Positions 23,801 through 34,051 of a DNA stretch of 64,000 nt are shown here, piece after piece. Within the stretch, counting starts at the first letter, position 1. Each line of letters starts with the position of its first letter. Source of the stretch: Ridgeia piscesae (lineage: Eukaryota > Annelida > Polychaeta > Sabellida > Siboglinidae); contig JAODUO010000533.1 in NCBI GenBank assembly GCA_025642075.2, positions 411,001 through 475,000 of the forward strand. The letters are read 5' to 3'. The notes under the pieces are model-generated. The model was not told the DNA's origin. It saw only the letters and a list, made by a program, of their open reading frames with translations, and made no database searches. The translations under genes and the position numbers were made by a program.

Positions 23801-24870
23801 TACCATCCTTTCAGTAATATTTCTACCTGTCCACAATGGACTTTGCATGTCCAAATGACAGGTGGATGGAAACTGGTCAGTGAAAGGACCTAGCAGTTTT
23901 GCAAAAGGTGCTATTATAATGTTAGTTTTGAGGCGTATATAATTTTGTATATCCTATTTGAGGCGTATATAATTTTGTATATCCTATTTTATAACTAGAA
24001 AGTCTGAAAATCTTGTCAATAAAAATATGTTTGGCCAAACCAGATTTTGTGATTTGCTAGATTTACAATAAAAAATCTTAAATGTTTAGTCACCAGGAAA
24101 AAACATTTATCTAGTCATGGTTGCCAAATGTCCCCATTTAGAAGTTCTAATTTTTAGTTTCTTATGCACATTAAGCGATTATATTGGCACACAACAATAT
24201 AATTAATATATGTGCAAAAACGTGTGAATTGTGTTCATGTTTGCCTAACAAACAGCAAAGTACTGAAAGATACACTTTACGGTAGTAATGAATAAATGGT
24301 GGCTAAATAGTAAATTATGCGCTATATCTGATGCTGTGTCAGAGTTAGTCACACTCGGGTCAAAATTTACTCAAATGACTGATGTCAGAGCCTCTGACTG
24401 AGGAGTCTTTGCCGTAGCCAAGGTCGGAGATTTGGGAACCCGGAGATTTCAGGCTTGGAGTCCGGCCGAGATTTGTGATTGTCTGCATTGCCATTTTGTT
24501 CATTTCTGGGCAATCCCGTTTCCAAACGAAATAAATTGATGGAACAGCACGTATGGACAAATAAGATCCAGCCAGTCAATCCAAAGGAATGCGGCCGATT
24601 AATGTGTCATGCTTATCAGTAACAACTCTTAATCTAATCCAGACACGCGAATGTTTGGCCGCGACGCAGAAAAACCGCGAGCAAACTCAGTCTCATTGAA
24701 TCAGCAATTTAACGCCAACGTAAAATTAATGGCCGACTATGATACATCGTATTAAGATTTGTGAACGTTATAGTTATAACTTCGCCAACCTTTCTGTAAA
24801 CGTCCTTCCACGGCGTTACGTGTCCTTTGTATAAACGCTGATGCTTTACAAAACTTTCGTTAGCGTCCAT
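11849..24870 (-). CDS. RPAIN: RPA-interacting protein (RPAIN), seven coding exons
   Basis: RPAIN (RIP-alpha) binds replication protein A and carries it into the nucleus, supporting replication and repair. Joining exons 24790-24870, 18558-18740, 16215-16293, 15585-15696, 14067-14130, 13160-13297 and 11849-11878 gives about 228 residues (human: 219). All junctions are GT..AG and in phase. The N-terminal part has RLYKGHVTPWKDVYRK and RCRERLKKSRDTFLGRY, as in the family's LYK...PPWKE...RC-ER start. An acidic helix follows (MLEEWQTLHMEQ, IDEVISVFEEI). The C-terminal part has the zinc-binding pattern ICPLCQ, YCQCG, GCQHIPTFAV, VMTCQ and ACDF, in family order. The start at 24870 is chosen because it lies about 12 residues before LYK, as in relatives; an in-frame ATG further upstream (25008) would add an unconserved tail. 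Introns are up to 6 kb and full of transposons, but no exon is disrupted, so the gene looks functional. Confidence 0.95.
12184..12588. mobile_element. MITE with GGGCCCAGTTTCAT terminal inverted repeats, in RPAIN intron 6
   Basis: TGGGCCCAGTTTCATGGAG at 12184 and its inverse CTTTATGAAACTGGGCCC at 12570-12587 bound about 400 bp without coding capacity. Inside, a 27-bp direct duplication (GTTGAAATATGTACGGTATG at about 12341 and 12370) and several TAACTTTATGCTAGTTG-like inverted motifs occur. No clear target-site duplication, so the superfamily is left open. Confidence 0.8.
13160..13297 (-). CDS. RPAIN: RPAIN exon 6
   Basis: 138 nt (46 codons, phase 0 at both ends) between acceptor tgtctacag and donor gtaggtg. 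Contains GCQHIPTFAVISQMGVDTLV, aligning with the human HCPHTPEFSV...LLMSCLAC region. Confidence 0.95.
14067..14130 (-). CDS. RPAIN: RPAIN exon 5, CQCG knuckle
   Basis: 64 nt between acceptor gtttcag and donor gtatgt. Encodes NALSIDRGVIYCQCGARI, matching human NLRITSGVVVCQCGLSI. Confidence 0.95.
14297..14917 (+). mobile_element. 3' fragment of a Rex/CR1-like LINE, in RPAIN intron 4
   Basis: On the plus strand, opposite to RPAIN. HGVMLDEKSAFTEHVTAVQK, SQQRLHVLRKLRAFYVD and TIIEPLLTYCSICYYPALSV are the thumb and C-terminal region of fish Rex1-style LINE reverse transcriptases. The frame shifts after about 14560 and continues as LSEIIDHAILKKARAVATES and FVPVAIRMLNAK. The 3' end is AAAGTGATTTGATTTGA, a typical short-repeat LINE tail. 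5'-truncated. Confidence 0.85.
15585..15696 (-). CDS. RPAIN: RPAIN exon 4, first zinc-finger cysteine pair
   Basis: 112 nt between acceptor tttttccag and donor gtacac. Begins by completing a Glu codon (RLILAEYE, compare human SIISEYE) and ends with VICPLCQ, the CPxC knuckle. Confidence 0.95.
16215..16293 (-). CDS. RPAIN: RPAIN exon 3
   Basis: 79 nt between acceptor tttcatttcag and donor gtaagt. Encodes IDEVISVFEEIRAELIRE, the counterpart of the human LEELIDMAVLEEIQQELI helix. Ends in phase 1. Confidence 0.94.
17155..17245. repeat. Strong hairpin, possible element terminus
   Basis: GCGCACATGAGAGCTATC (17167) pairs with GATAGCTCTCGTGTGCGC (ending 17240), a stem of about 20 bp with few mismatches. 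Related sequence, GAGCTATCAGCAGCCAACAG and CATGCGCCAGA, lies at 18390-18420. The pair may be terminal or subterminal repeats of an element holding the CGACA-rich unit between them (inference). Confidence 0.55.
17459..18017. mobile_element. Inverted-repeat element with AAAACGGCGACA subrepeats, RPAIN intron 2
   Basis: The left arm (17459-17572) and right arm (17893-18017) are inverted relatives: CACATGATTATGACTAATGG versus GTCACATGATTAGTTTGGGT, then a ladder of CAAAACGGCGACA-type 13-mers, ending CCAACTTGATTT on both arms. More CGACA motifs occur inside at 17600-17655. No coding capacity. A small non-autonomous DNA transposon is the simplest reading. Confidence 0.75.
18558..18740 (-). CDS. RPAIN: RPAIN exon 2
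   Basis: 61 codons between acceptor gtctaccag and donor gtgagtg, phase 0 at both ends. Encodes the basic RCRERLKKSR helix and the LMLEEWQTL acidic segment. Confidence 0.95.
18802..19077. mobile_element. Palindromic MITE with arms of about 125 bp, 62 bp upstream of RPAIN exon 2
   Basis: CATAGCTTTATGTAGAGACC at 18802 and its inverse ending at 19077 are the ends of two arms that stay complementary almost to the centre (18925/18950), including CTTCCAAAACCATAGATATT and ACTAACAATATCTATGGTTT. The unpaired middle is about 25-50 bp. The arms include GACGGGT and ACCCGTC. A second, broken copy occurs at 21223-21247 plus 22335-22512. Confidence 0.85.
19078..20115. other. RPAIN intron 1, no further feature
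   Basis: AT-rich intron sequence. Short open frames near 19604-19817 have no splice partner. No repeat was recognised. Confidence 0.35.
20124..21154. mobile_element. Non-autonomous hAT-like element with 8-bp target duplication
   Basis: The element starts CAGAGATGG at 20124 and ends CACTCTG at 21154 (inverse CAGAGTG). It is flanked on both sides by the identical octamer GATCAAAA (20116-20123 and 21155-21162). An 8-bp duplication and CAGRG ends are hallmarks of the hAT superfamily. The interior has no transposase. Subterminal regions are packed with GTAATCGTACTCG and GAGTACG motifs, including four tandem 26-bp units at 20966-21075. Confidence 0.88.
21253..21763. mobile_element. Second hAT-like copy, inverted and truncated
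   Basis: It begins CAGAGATGGAGTGATTAC at 21253 and is inverted relative to 20570-21154. Shared blocks in reverse order include AATCGTACTCGAGTAC, the ATCCTGTTTCTAACATAAAG segment and CATATCAGATGGG. The spacer between the two copies is about 98 bp, so the pair could fold into arms of more than 500 bp. Confidence 0.8.
21770..21915. repeat. CAAATACTT-rich inverted repeat unit
   Basis: GGGGTCAAATACATTTGTAT followed by AAGTATTTAAATACTT, GTATTTGTATTTAAATACTT and CAAATATGTTTTCAAATAC. Dense inverted ATTTGTATTTGAAAG motifs suggest the subterminal part of another small DNA transposon. The far end was not located. Confidence 0.5.
22513..24700. other. RPAIN intron 1 continued
   Basis: No exon or clear transposon end found. 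A direct 30-bp duplication (TTGAGGCGTATATAATTTTG) lies at about 23928 and 23957. A TA run is at 23384-23402. Minus frames near 24360-24579 have no acceptor/donor pair joining RPAIN. Confidence 0.4.
24790..24870 (-). CDS. RPAIN: RPAIN exon 1 (start codon)
   Basis: ATG at 24870 in context ccagaATGG. 27 codons ending DVYRK, with donor AAAG/gttggc (phase 0). The donor is weak after gt, but the join YRK-RCRER matches the family. Confidence 0.92.
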
Positions 24871-26084
24871 TCTGGCTTGTGTTTTGACACAGGATGCGCT
24901 TTTATCTAACCGGAAACGAAATGTCAAGGCCATACGTTTAGTACAATTTAGTGCACGAGAGGCGCCATTGTACCTCAATATTATTATATTAACCACTAGA
25001 TGGCGCAATGAAAGTAGACCTTGGCAGAATACACTACACTGAATATCTGGTATTATGTTACAATTCTAGTATGTTTCCTTATTGATGCTGTCGGTTTTTG
25101 TAAGTGTCTATCAATACAGTTGTGAAGGGTGTTTAATATCTGGTAAGTTTTGTTTCACAAATCTAAAGGGCCACATAACAAATTGAGATTCATCAACAAA
25201 ATAAAAACACAACAAGCAGGATGTGATGAAAATGGCCATACAATGAAACCGAGAGAATACACCAGTAGTGACGCCAGGAAATTTGCAGAACACGAGACCA
25301 TAAACATAATGGATTACATGTAACAGCTACGGCATCAAAGGAGTGCAAGTACTTTGAACTTCTAGGAGAGACAAACAACCGTGCTGTTTTGACGATAATT
25401 ATACCGCTAACGCCAGTGGTAAACACGGCACTTAGAAAAATACAATGTTCGAAATCAAGACCTTTGTCTGGGAATGGTTAGATAACAGATGTTGCGGACG
25501 AGAGACTATAATGTTAATTACGGCTATTTCAGTCGGGCGTAGTATTTTATTAAGTATAACACTACAGTTATAGCGGATGTTAATTGAATTGAAAGTATTG
25601 GCAAATACAGCTGTATAGTGTAGACTGGGACGTATTTTCCGTAGGAATCGGATGCCCAAAGTGAGATAGTGATTAATTTGACTTTATTTGGGTATGAAAT
25701 AAAAAAATCTTGGGTTACACATTTTTAGACACATGTAAGGCCCAAACTCCAAGATGGCCGCCGTCACTCATTTAAAATACAGAAAATGGCATATGTCTGG
25801 AACTATACTTGAACAACTTCAATGATGTTAGACTCTATTTTATGGTTTTCAAACATGCCTGATGATCTGGAATATGTCTCAGGTCGATAGTAGGCCAAGG
25901 TCATGCAAGAAGGTCAAGGTAAAGGTCATTTTTGACTGGTTTCAAGTCGAAAGTCATGCAGTAAGGTCAAACAAAGGTCAACATATGATGAACATTCAAT
26001 AAAATCAAATTATAACAATTAGGTCATGTTACATTTTTTTATTACAGCATAATGCTAGAATACAAACATACAAACGTTAAGAAG

Positions 26085-26087
<3 letters not shown>

Positions 26088-26135
<48 letters not shown>
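26088..26135. repeat. (TA)n microsatellite in the left arm
   Basis: TA repeats interrupt the left arm only. The right arm has ordinary sequence at the matching site (about 28680-28700), so the repeat arose after the arms formed. Confidence 0.95.
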
Positions 26136-26139
<4 letters not shown>

Positions 26140-26415
26140 AATTCAGGTTCAAGGTCAAAATCGGAATACCAATAAACAAATAGAAGTAATTACCAATAAT
26201 GAACTGTACTGTTTGTCAAGCAACCTATTTTATTTTGTGCTGAAACACCTACAGGGAGATACACAGACTACATGTTGAATAAGATTAAATTTGGGCTAAA
26301 AAAATTTAAAGGTTAGATTCTTTAAACATGCATATACAACACATTTATCATGGAACATACCATGTTGAACACTTAGTGAGTTAAATCAGTGTTATACAAT
26401 CTTCTGATAGTGTCA

Positions 26416-26905
26416 TCATTGTTCATCCTCCTGCAACAGTCGTACATCATCTTCATCTGATATCATCCTATAGTCAGGAAGGTTGCTGCAATCCGAAGTG
26501 TGGGATTTGTAGAGAGCAGTCCAGGGGTGGTTGTTCTTCTTGCATGAGCAGTGACCCTTGCAAGATGTCTTGCAACCACATTTGATCAGTTCAAAGACGG
26601 CAACTGGTGCTGGTTTGTAGAGACACCGGACTGGGACATACTCGATCGTCTCCGGCAAGCATCCATCCATTTGCCTCTAGGGGCAGTAGGCATGGCTGAG
26701 GTGTTGTATAACCACAAAGTAGGTGTGTAAGATATGGGGCATCAGTGTTGCTCTGGACGGAGGACGCTTCTCGCCCTCCAGATTCATGGCCCTGAACAGT
26801 TCCCAAAGCAAGGCTGGTATGGTAGTTGCACCCCCGGAGCTGTATACTGGTCAAACAAAGTTCTCGATGGGCTGCACCTCTTCCGGTAGCTCAGACGGAT
26901 CACTC
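26416..26905 (-). pseudogene. C-terminal CXC-like Cys-rich fragment, left arm copy
   Basis: Minus strand. SDPSELPEEVQPIENFV then a stop, CTTIPALLWELFRAMN-type sequence after a frame change, then YVPVRCLYKPAPVAVFELIK and CGCKTSCKGHCSCKKNN, ending DEDDVRLLQEDEQ. The spacing CxCxxxCxxxCxC resembles tesmin/CXC DNA-binding knots, though the downstream cysteines are partly lost (TALYKSHTSDC). Frameshifts and stops make it non-functional. It is a second copy of 27900-28370. Confidence 0.7.
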
Positions 26906-27154
26906 CTCATTCCAGACAAAACATCCATCATACATGTTGTTGAGGAGGCAAATCCCATCCCAGAGACACAGACACCAACCGAGGCAATCATCCAGGCACC
27001 ACGTAAACAAACACCAGTCCAGGCACCACCACAATATGATACACACGATGGCCTCCTCAACATTCTCAGTGATGACTTAATTCAACCTCATGACCATGTT
27101 ATCATCATTGACAATAAGGCTGAAGTTCAATGATGTATGAACAAAGTCCAGACA

Positions 27155-28370
27155 TGAAGAAGATATTAAATTTCAAGGATGCATTTGTCAAGAGAATTAC
27201 AAGGATAATGAAACCGTACGACAAGGAGCGCATCATATTTGACTGGTATGACATCGCTCAATCACTGAAATAGAAGACCAGGGCCAAACGAGGACAGGGA
27301 AATGAGATGGAGTTTGTGATCCATGACGATATAGACATTGCTAAGATAACCCGCAAAGAGCTGCTCTCTGCCTCAAAGACAAAGGCGCTCCTCTCCAACA
27401 TTCTTGGTAATGCGTTACTGGAGGAATACAAAGGATCGAAGAAAAAGGTGGTGGTCGTGAAAGGTACCACAGTTCAGATCAATCAACCCCACTCCTTGGC
27501 TGAGTCGATGTCCACTCACAATCACGAGGAGGCTGACACCATGATTCCTTTGCATGTAATTGATGCCATCGGTGACTCCACTCTGAAAGACATAGATCTG
27601 TGGTCGCCTGGTACTGACGAACTGATCTTGCTGATGGACCTTGTAACTCTTGGAAGACTTGGTGCATTCACCAAACTAAATTTCCTCACTGAAACAGGCG
27701 ACAAGAATCGCTTGATCAACATTCGTGAGCGTGTGAGTGTCATTGGGCGAGAGAAGTGTCAAGGTCTGATTGGTTTTCATAACTTCACAGGCGCAGATTC
27801 CGGAGGGAAATTTGTTGGATCACCTCGTACCTATCCTTGCCCAGTGATGACCCCCATTCGTCTCTGCCTTCCAACTCCTTGCTCACAAGCCACGAGGTGG
27901 TGGACGGTGAGCTTCCCGAAGACGTGCGGCCTTTCGAGAAGTTTGTTTGATCAGTATACAGCTCTGGGGGGTGCAACTACCACACCAGCTTTGCGATTGG
28001 AACTGTTCAGGTCTAGGAATCTGGAGGACGGAAGCGTCCTCCGACCAGAGCTACACTGATACCCTATATCTTACGCACCAACATTGTGGGTATGAGGGAT
28101 AAAAGTTACACAACACCTCAACCATGTCTACTGCCCCTAGAGGAAATGGATGGATGCTTGCCGGAGACGAGTATGTTCCAGTCCGGTGTCTCTACAAACC
28201 AGCACCAGTTGCCGTCTTGGAACTGTTCAAATGTCGTTGCAAGACATCTTGCAAGGGTCACTGCTCATGCAAGAAGAACAACCTACCTGCACTGCTCTCT
28301 GCAAATGCCACAATTCTGATTGCTGCAACTTCCTGACTATAGGATTGTAGCAGATGAAGATGATGTTTGA
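27155..28370 (+). pseudogene. Broken multi-copy protein with an EADT motif and a CXC-like tail
   Basis: From ATG at 27155 the frame reads KRITRIMKPYDKERIIFDWY, meets TAG at 27271, and continues TRAKRGQGNEMEFVIHDDID, STHNHEEADTMIPLHVIDA, DLWSPGTDELILLMDLV and GFHNFTGADSGGKFVG to about 27830. A frameshift leads to HEVVDGELPEDVRPFEKFV, then a stop, and finally the Cys-rich tail CKTSCKGHCSCKKNN in another frame. The acidic order E-A-D-T, D-E/V and G-A/C-D resembles a nuclease-like fold found in repeated invertebrate proteins that end in a CXC knot (from memory, not searched). In relatives the last motif is normally H-A-L-(T/S)-G-C-D; here H-N-F-T-G-A-D has lost its Cys. At least three lesions. 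Confidence 0.65.
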
Positions 28371-29138
28371 CTGTTGCAGGAGGAAGAACAAGGATAACAC
28401 TATCAGAAGGTTGCGTACCACTGATTTAACTCACTAATTGTTCAACATGGCATGTTCCATGATATATGTTTTGTATATGTATGTTTAAAGAATCTAACCT
28501 TTAAAAAAGTAATTTTCACCCAAATGTAATCTTATTCAATGTCTTGTCTGTGTGTCTCCCTGTAGGTGTTTTAGGACAACATTAAATAGGTTGCTTGCAG
28601 TGCAGTTCACTATTGGTAATTACTTCTATTTGCTTATTTGTATTCATATTTTGACCTTGAACCTGAACGTCTGTATAGATATAAGTGTGCCTCCTTGATT
28701 TTTGTTCGTTTGTATTCTAGCATTATGCTGTAATAAAACAAATTGTAACATGACCTAATTGTTATAATTTGATTTTATTGAATGTTCATCATATGTTGAC
28801 CTTTGTTTGACCTTACTGCATGAGTTTCGACTGGAAACCAGTCAAAAATGACCTTTACCTTGACCTTCTTGCATGACCTTGACATACTATCGACCTGAAA
28901 CATATTCCAGATTATCAGGCATATTTGAAAACCATATAATAGAATCTAACATAATTGAAGTTGGTCAAGTAGTTCCAGAGATATGCCATTTTCTGTATTT
29001 TCCATGAGCGACCGCGGCCATCTTGGATTTTAGGCCTTACAGGTGTCCAAAAATTTGTAACCCAAGATTTATGTTTATTTCATACCCAAATAAAGTCAAA
29101 TCAATCACTATCTCATTTTGGGCATCCGATTTCTACGG

Positions 29139-31270
29139 GACTGTGAAATCCATACATGCCGGTCTGCACTAGTAGGCCTATACATGCAGTAGAAGCTCTC
29201 TAAATAAAGGACACTCTCCATAATTAACCAGACACGCATTGGTTATGTTTCGCTAAGTTAGTCGAACAAGGAAAATACGACCTGACACAAAGCAGGCGTC
29301 CAGAAAAAACTTGAGCTGAAATGTGACATGTCAGCGAGTCAGCGTCCTACCTTTTCACCGTTTGCCCTTTCTACTGATTAACGCATCATGATGTATCCGG
29401 TGCTTGCAGGCACGCAATCGTAAACCGCACGGCGAGGAGAGGAAGGCATTAATCGCGACGACTTATATGTAGCTCTGGGTCAATGGCTCTACTCCTCGTA
29501 GCACATGCCCAGTTCTTGTGGCGTATTACCTCAGGAGCGACTTGGTCACGTGTCCCAATGTCCCAGGTTCATTAGTTACCCTAAAACACAACAATACATC
29601 AACTAAATTGTTGTTCTCCTTTTGGCATCCCTGTCGTCATGGGTAAGGTTGGCCATGGCGGCTTATGCGTTTTCGTCGTCTTTTTCTTCCTTTTCTATTT
29701 CCTCACTACGTTCTCTAGCAATAGTTTTCAATTCCTGACCATGACATTCACATACACATCGATCGAACTGAGGTCTTAACGCCGCAGTATTTGAACCTCT
29801 GCGGTGGAGACAATAAATTATAACAGACCACCATGCATGTTTCGAGTTTCTCTAAGTCTTTGTATAGATCGATGCGTGTTTTGGATTTCTCAAAATCGTC
29901 GTGCACATATTTTATTAATAAGAGACGAAGTAGCGAAATGTCGTTTTGCTGACGCGCTGATGGCATATATATTCTTCGTATTCAACTAGCTGAAATGTTT
30001 TAGTTTACAATAAGAAACGGTTTTCATGCTGAAGCATCATAGCAAACCACGGGTCGTTGCGCTGCGCTGGGAGTACGTTTCCCTGGGTGATTGTCTTCGC
30101 AAACTGTGGAAGTGATACGATAAGATCAAATTATAGCAATTGACTTCGCAGGTGCAAATACCTGCCCAATTTGAAGACATGACTCGTGGGAATGCCTATA
30201 TAATTATTTACCCGTATCGTAACATAATTGAAACATTGATCTGTTAGCTGGAAAGCGTACACAATATTCCACAATTTCTTTTCGAAATATAAATATTATT
30301 TATAAAATATAGTAAAACTACTTTTTCAGGTAGGCTTAATGAAATAATTATCTTAATATCATAAATGGCGGTCACATTCGATGTAGTGTCACGTGACACG
30401 TAGCCACTCTTGACTAGCCACTATTCCTTTCCAGTCTTATTACTTGATATTAACAAATCGAAAAAAGAAAATTTAAAATGGCAATAAGCAGTGGCTATTC
30501 TAGCTGTGTTATTATTAATATGAAACATGAATTTGATACCGCAGGCAATATAACCTATATTTAACATCCAATTTTAACACGGGCGCGCGTAGTGCACGAT
30601 GAAGATATTTTGAATTGCGTATTTATAGACGATGACGAAATAGTATCTCCTTTTAGCTAGTTGCCAAAGAGTTGTGATTGCGCACAAATCATATTGCAGT
30701 GTCGCATTTGTTTGCGGTGTACAGTTAATATCTTTCTATTTTGATTACACGAGGAATCCGCAATTGTTCTAGCCAGAATCAGATACCTGTACGTCATAAC
30801 ATTCCACAAAATGCTTTTTTACATAAATGTTACAGGTACAATAATGAAAACAACATGTAGTCTCACTATTTTTGCAATGCAATAAGTTTCCATAATTTAG
30901 ATTAACACTCGTAGCTATGATATATAAATGTAAAACTAGAGTTGATGGCGACAACAGCACTTAAATGAAAATAAAATATTAATTATTGGTTTATTTTCTG
31001 CACGGTGATTGGTATGGATAAAATTATGTTTTACGTGTATAAACTGCAACACATCGTAGCAAATGTCGCACATCATTTGAAGATGTGATTGCAAACCCTG
31101 TATGCGTCCAGACTCATAGAATAGTGGAACACCAGCGCTGTGCGGAAATAAATTAGCATGCTTTGCACGAGTTAATTTACACTTAGCGAGACCTTACACA
31201 GCTGTTGTCTCATAGTCTGTAAGCGTGTTCAAAGCACCGCAATACGCAAACTATTTGAACAAAAATAAAT
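29139..31270. other. No gene supported
   Basis: CpG-rich around 29390-29530. A block at about 29608-29735 (TTGTTCTCCTTTTGGCATCC ... TACGTTCTCTAGCAATAG) is a diverged relative of 47900-48030, a dispersed repeat. Nothing else was recognised. Confidence 0.4.
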
Positions 31271-31278
31271 TATCTACT

Positions 31279-31765
31279 TATAATAATAATAACACAAGTT
31301 TTATTAGCTACTCAACTGAGTTGGATTGACATTACATAGGTTACAATTAACTCATCAAAACATTATACAAATACAATAGAAAAACATTTGATACCGCAAA
31401 TCATACCGTATTAATAGCCTTTTTACTGACAGTTGTGTAAAGCCCACGGTATAAAGGAGTTACGGAATCTATTCGTTCTAGTAACTGGTAGCAGGTACAC
31501 ATTATGTTGTATAATAATATATTCGGTATGTCTTTTGTCAGGCAGCATATAATTTAATCTGTGTGTCCCGTCTTACATTCAACGTATCCAGGTTAACACG
31601 TCTAAGTATCTCCGCGTAACCGAATCCAGGAAAATACATTTTAATGCCTTTTTGTATAACTTCAATATTGTCAGACAAATATTGGGGCAAGTTAGTGTGC
31701 CATTTAAAGTGATTTATTTTTGGTTGGAACCTGCAAAACTTAAACGGATGTTTCTGCGGTGACAC
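31279..31765 (-). mobile_element. 3' fragment of a LINE with TTATTA tail
   Basis: Minus strand. WHTNLPQYLSDNIEVIQKG and FPGFGYAEILRRVNLDTLNV, followed by a stop and a 3' region ending in TTATTATTATTATAAG. WHTxLPxYLSDxIExIQKRA is the post-thumb region of many invertebrate non-LTR reverse transcriptases. RA is replaced by GI and the upstream part is missing. Confidence 0.75.
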
Positions 31766-31769
31766 TTAC

Positions 31770-33970
31770 GCTCGTATGCGAAAGAACATAGCACGTTCAA
31801 TTTGGTGGGGGCGGATCATGGATAAAATGGTGTAAAACCAATATGATGGCAGGTGAGACCTGCATGCCGTGTTGTCTAGTTTCGATAATAAAATACTACA
31901 AAACCCGTTGATCTCTTTTACCCATGCCCATGTAAGGCAAGTAAAATATCTCACACAAGGCATAAATGTGCCACATATGGTAGTTCCACACAGCTGGTGA
32001 TTTTACTCTGAAAGTGAAGTTTTTCTCACCAGTGCCATTATTTTATATTCAACTGCAGATTTGAAGAATGGTGAATTCTAAAACGGAGTGAATGGGCTTT
32101 AGCACCATTATTCGGATAATGTACGCACTGACAACACATTCTGACAAGTAAGCAAAGTTAGTTTATCGTATAATTTCCCTTTCACTGCATGTATTTTACC
32201 GACTTCACTTTTAGTTCATTTCAGCAGAACGCAGTCGTGTTTCGTAGCTTATATTCGGGAAATGAACTCGGGAAAGTGTAGCCTCAAATTGGAAATCGTA
32301 ATTTTTATGAAGCGATGTGGTAATGTGACGAAAACGAAATTGACCGATATAACTATAATTACAGTCACGTCAGTTCCTTCGCGTCACAGCCGTGATTGGT
32401 GAATTATCAGGAGCGTGCCCCAATAATTATTTGATAACAGACTGGAAGTGTGATACTTTACCAAAATACATTATTCTGAGAACATACTTTGAGGTGATGA
32501 TGCAGAATTGTTCATCGTAGTTGCAAAAGGATGGTTTGTGTTAATTCTTTGAACTCTGCAAGCCAAACATGGTTTTTCACAAACAAATTTGTGTAAGATT
32601 ATTGACGATTTGTATTACACATGATTTATATTAATTATTGCTATTTGTTCGTTTCAGGTTTAATTAGTTAATATGGTAAAGTACAGATTAGGCAAGTATT
32701 GGCAATAGTAAATCGCTATATATTGCATCAGGTACGTGGCTCTGTAATACACCTCTACCAAATGATTATATATCAATAATATTATTATGGAGGCGAAAAA
32801 AACTCCTGTTTTTGTATACATATTCCGATAGCATTATTCCCATAATTGGTCCGCAAACAGCCTATACAGGTTAAACATGAAAAACATAAACCATGAACCA
32901 GATTTGGAGATTTTTATCATATAATTGAGTATCTTATACCGCCATAAGGTTGTGTGATTGAGCGGTGTGTGTTATTTTTGCAGTGACTTTTACCATTATT
33001 CTGCTGGTTTTGTACGGCAATTGCGTGTTCGCTTCCAGTAGCACAAGACCATCCAGGCACACACAGCGTGCGTAATCATTGTTAGTCTCACCAGTGTCCA
33101 TGCAAAACATCGACATTGACTTTAATTATAAGTCTCCCTCTGTTATTCATATTAGATTGGCGCAACTGCCTGTCTGTTTGATACGGTCTATCCAGATGCA
33201 ACCATTTTAATGTAACTATACCACCAAACAAAGCATATTGTTATAACGGTATTATTATAATTATTACGTTCATCATGATCTAGTTTCCGGTGACTATTAA
33301 ATTTATGCTATAGCCAATTACGGCAAGCTAAACGAACATTTACCACTACACCGAAAGTAACATCCTCTCTGATATTTCGTATTGTCATGAAGTTAACGCT
33401 AAACAAAAGCATTTTTATTTACACAAAACGGTTAGTACAAGCAAACCATTTGAAACTACAATCACATTTTGAACGTCAGCTTAACTGATATTAACAAACA
33501 TCGACCGAATTTCATGGACCGCACCCACCAGAGTTGTTAGAAAATTGCATCACCAATTCTGCGTGCGCAGTTTTTCCACAATTATGATGGATAACTCTGT
33601 GGAAGGCTAAACACATTCTATCCGCTCAACATTATTAAGTTTTGCAATGCTATTATGAAGCACAATGAATTCCTGGACATCTCGCAACGATAATTCCAGG
33701 TCACGCTAATCAAAATGCTCTATAGCACACGGACTCATTTGCTGTGAACGTTTTCTATTCGTTTATCTAAACTCTTTATTGTGCGATGTATGTCATTCTG
33801 CGACTGTTCTAGCTTGGACCCAGCATGTTATAGAGTTTGCACACGCAGACGGAATACCAATAAATAGGTGACCAAATAGGCTCTAAGACATATAACAGGC
33901 CTAATTAGTTAGCGGTCAATATTCTAGCAGACATTAACCGCGTTACCTTGTATCAAAACGGGAATGCAAT
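31770..33970. other. AT-rich stretch, no gene supported
   Basis: The first 200 bases may be more degraded LINE on the minus strand. The rest shows no coherent frame, exon or repeat end. Confidence 0.35.
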
Positions 33971-33978
33971 TTATGCCT

Positions 33979-33979
33979 C

Positions 33980-34050
<71 letters not shown>
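33979..34050. repeat. (TA)n microsatellite
   Basis: About 72 bp of pure TA repeats. Confidence 0.97.

Positions 34051-34051
<1 letters not shown>

Larger units (their letters stand above)
25639..29138. mobile_element. 3.5-kb element with inverted arms of about 1.25 kb
   Basis: The left end CCGTAGGAATCGGATGCCC (25639) and right end GGGCATCCGATTTCTACGG (29138) are inverse. Complementarity continues inward with about 10-15% divergence for 1.2 kb: 25639-26905 matches 27895-29138 reversed. It covers AGGTCA-rich outer segments, a TAACCTTTAAA block, the sequence for a Cys-rich C-terminus and the ELPEEVQPIENFV / ELPEDVRPFEKFV motif. The central 1 kb (26906-27894) is single copy and encodes the upstream part of the same protein on the plus strand. 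Either it is one fold-back transposon or two copies inserted head to head with the left one 5'-truncated. The left arm also carries a private (TA)n at 26088-26135. No target duplication was found. Confidence 0.8.

Noticed and set aside
24871..25008. Upstream in-frame ATG for RPAIN
   Set aside because: The extra 46 residues have no counterpart in the family, whose start lies about 10-12 residues before LYK.
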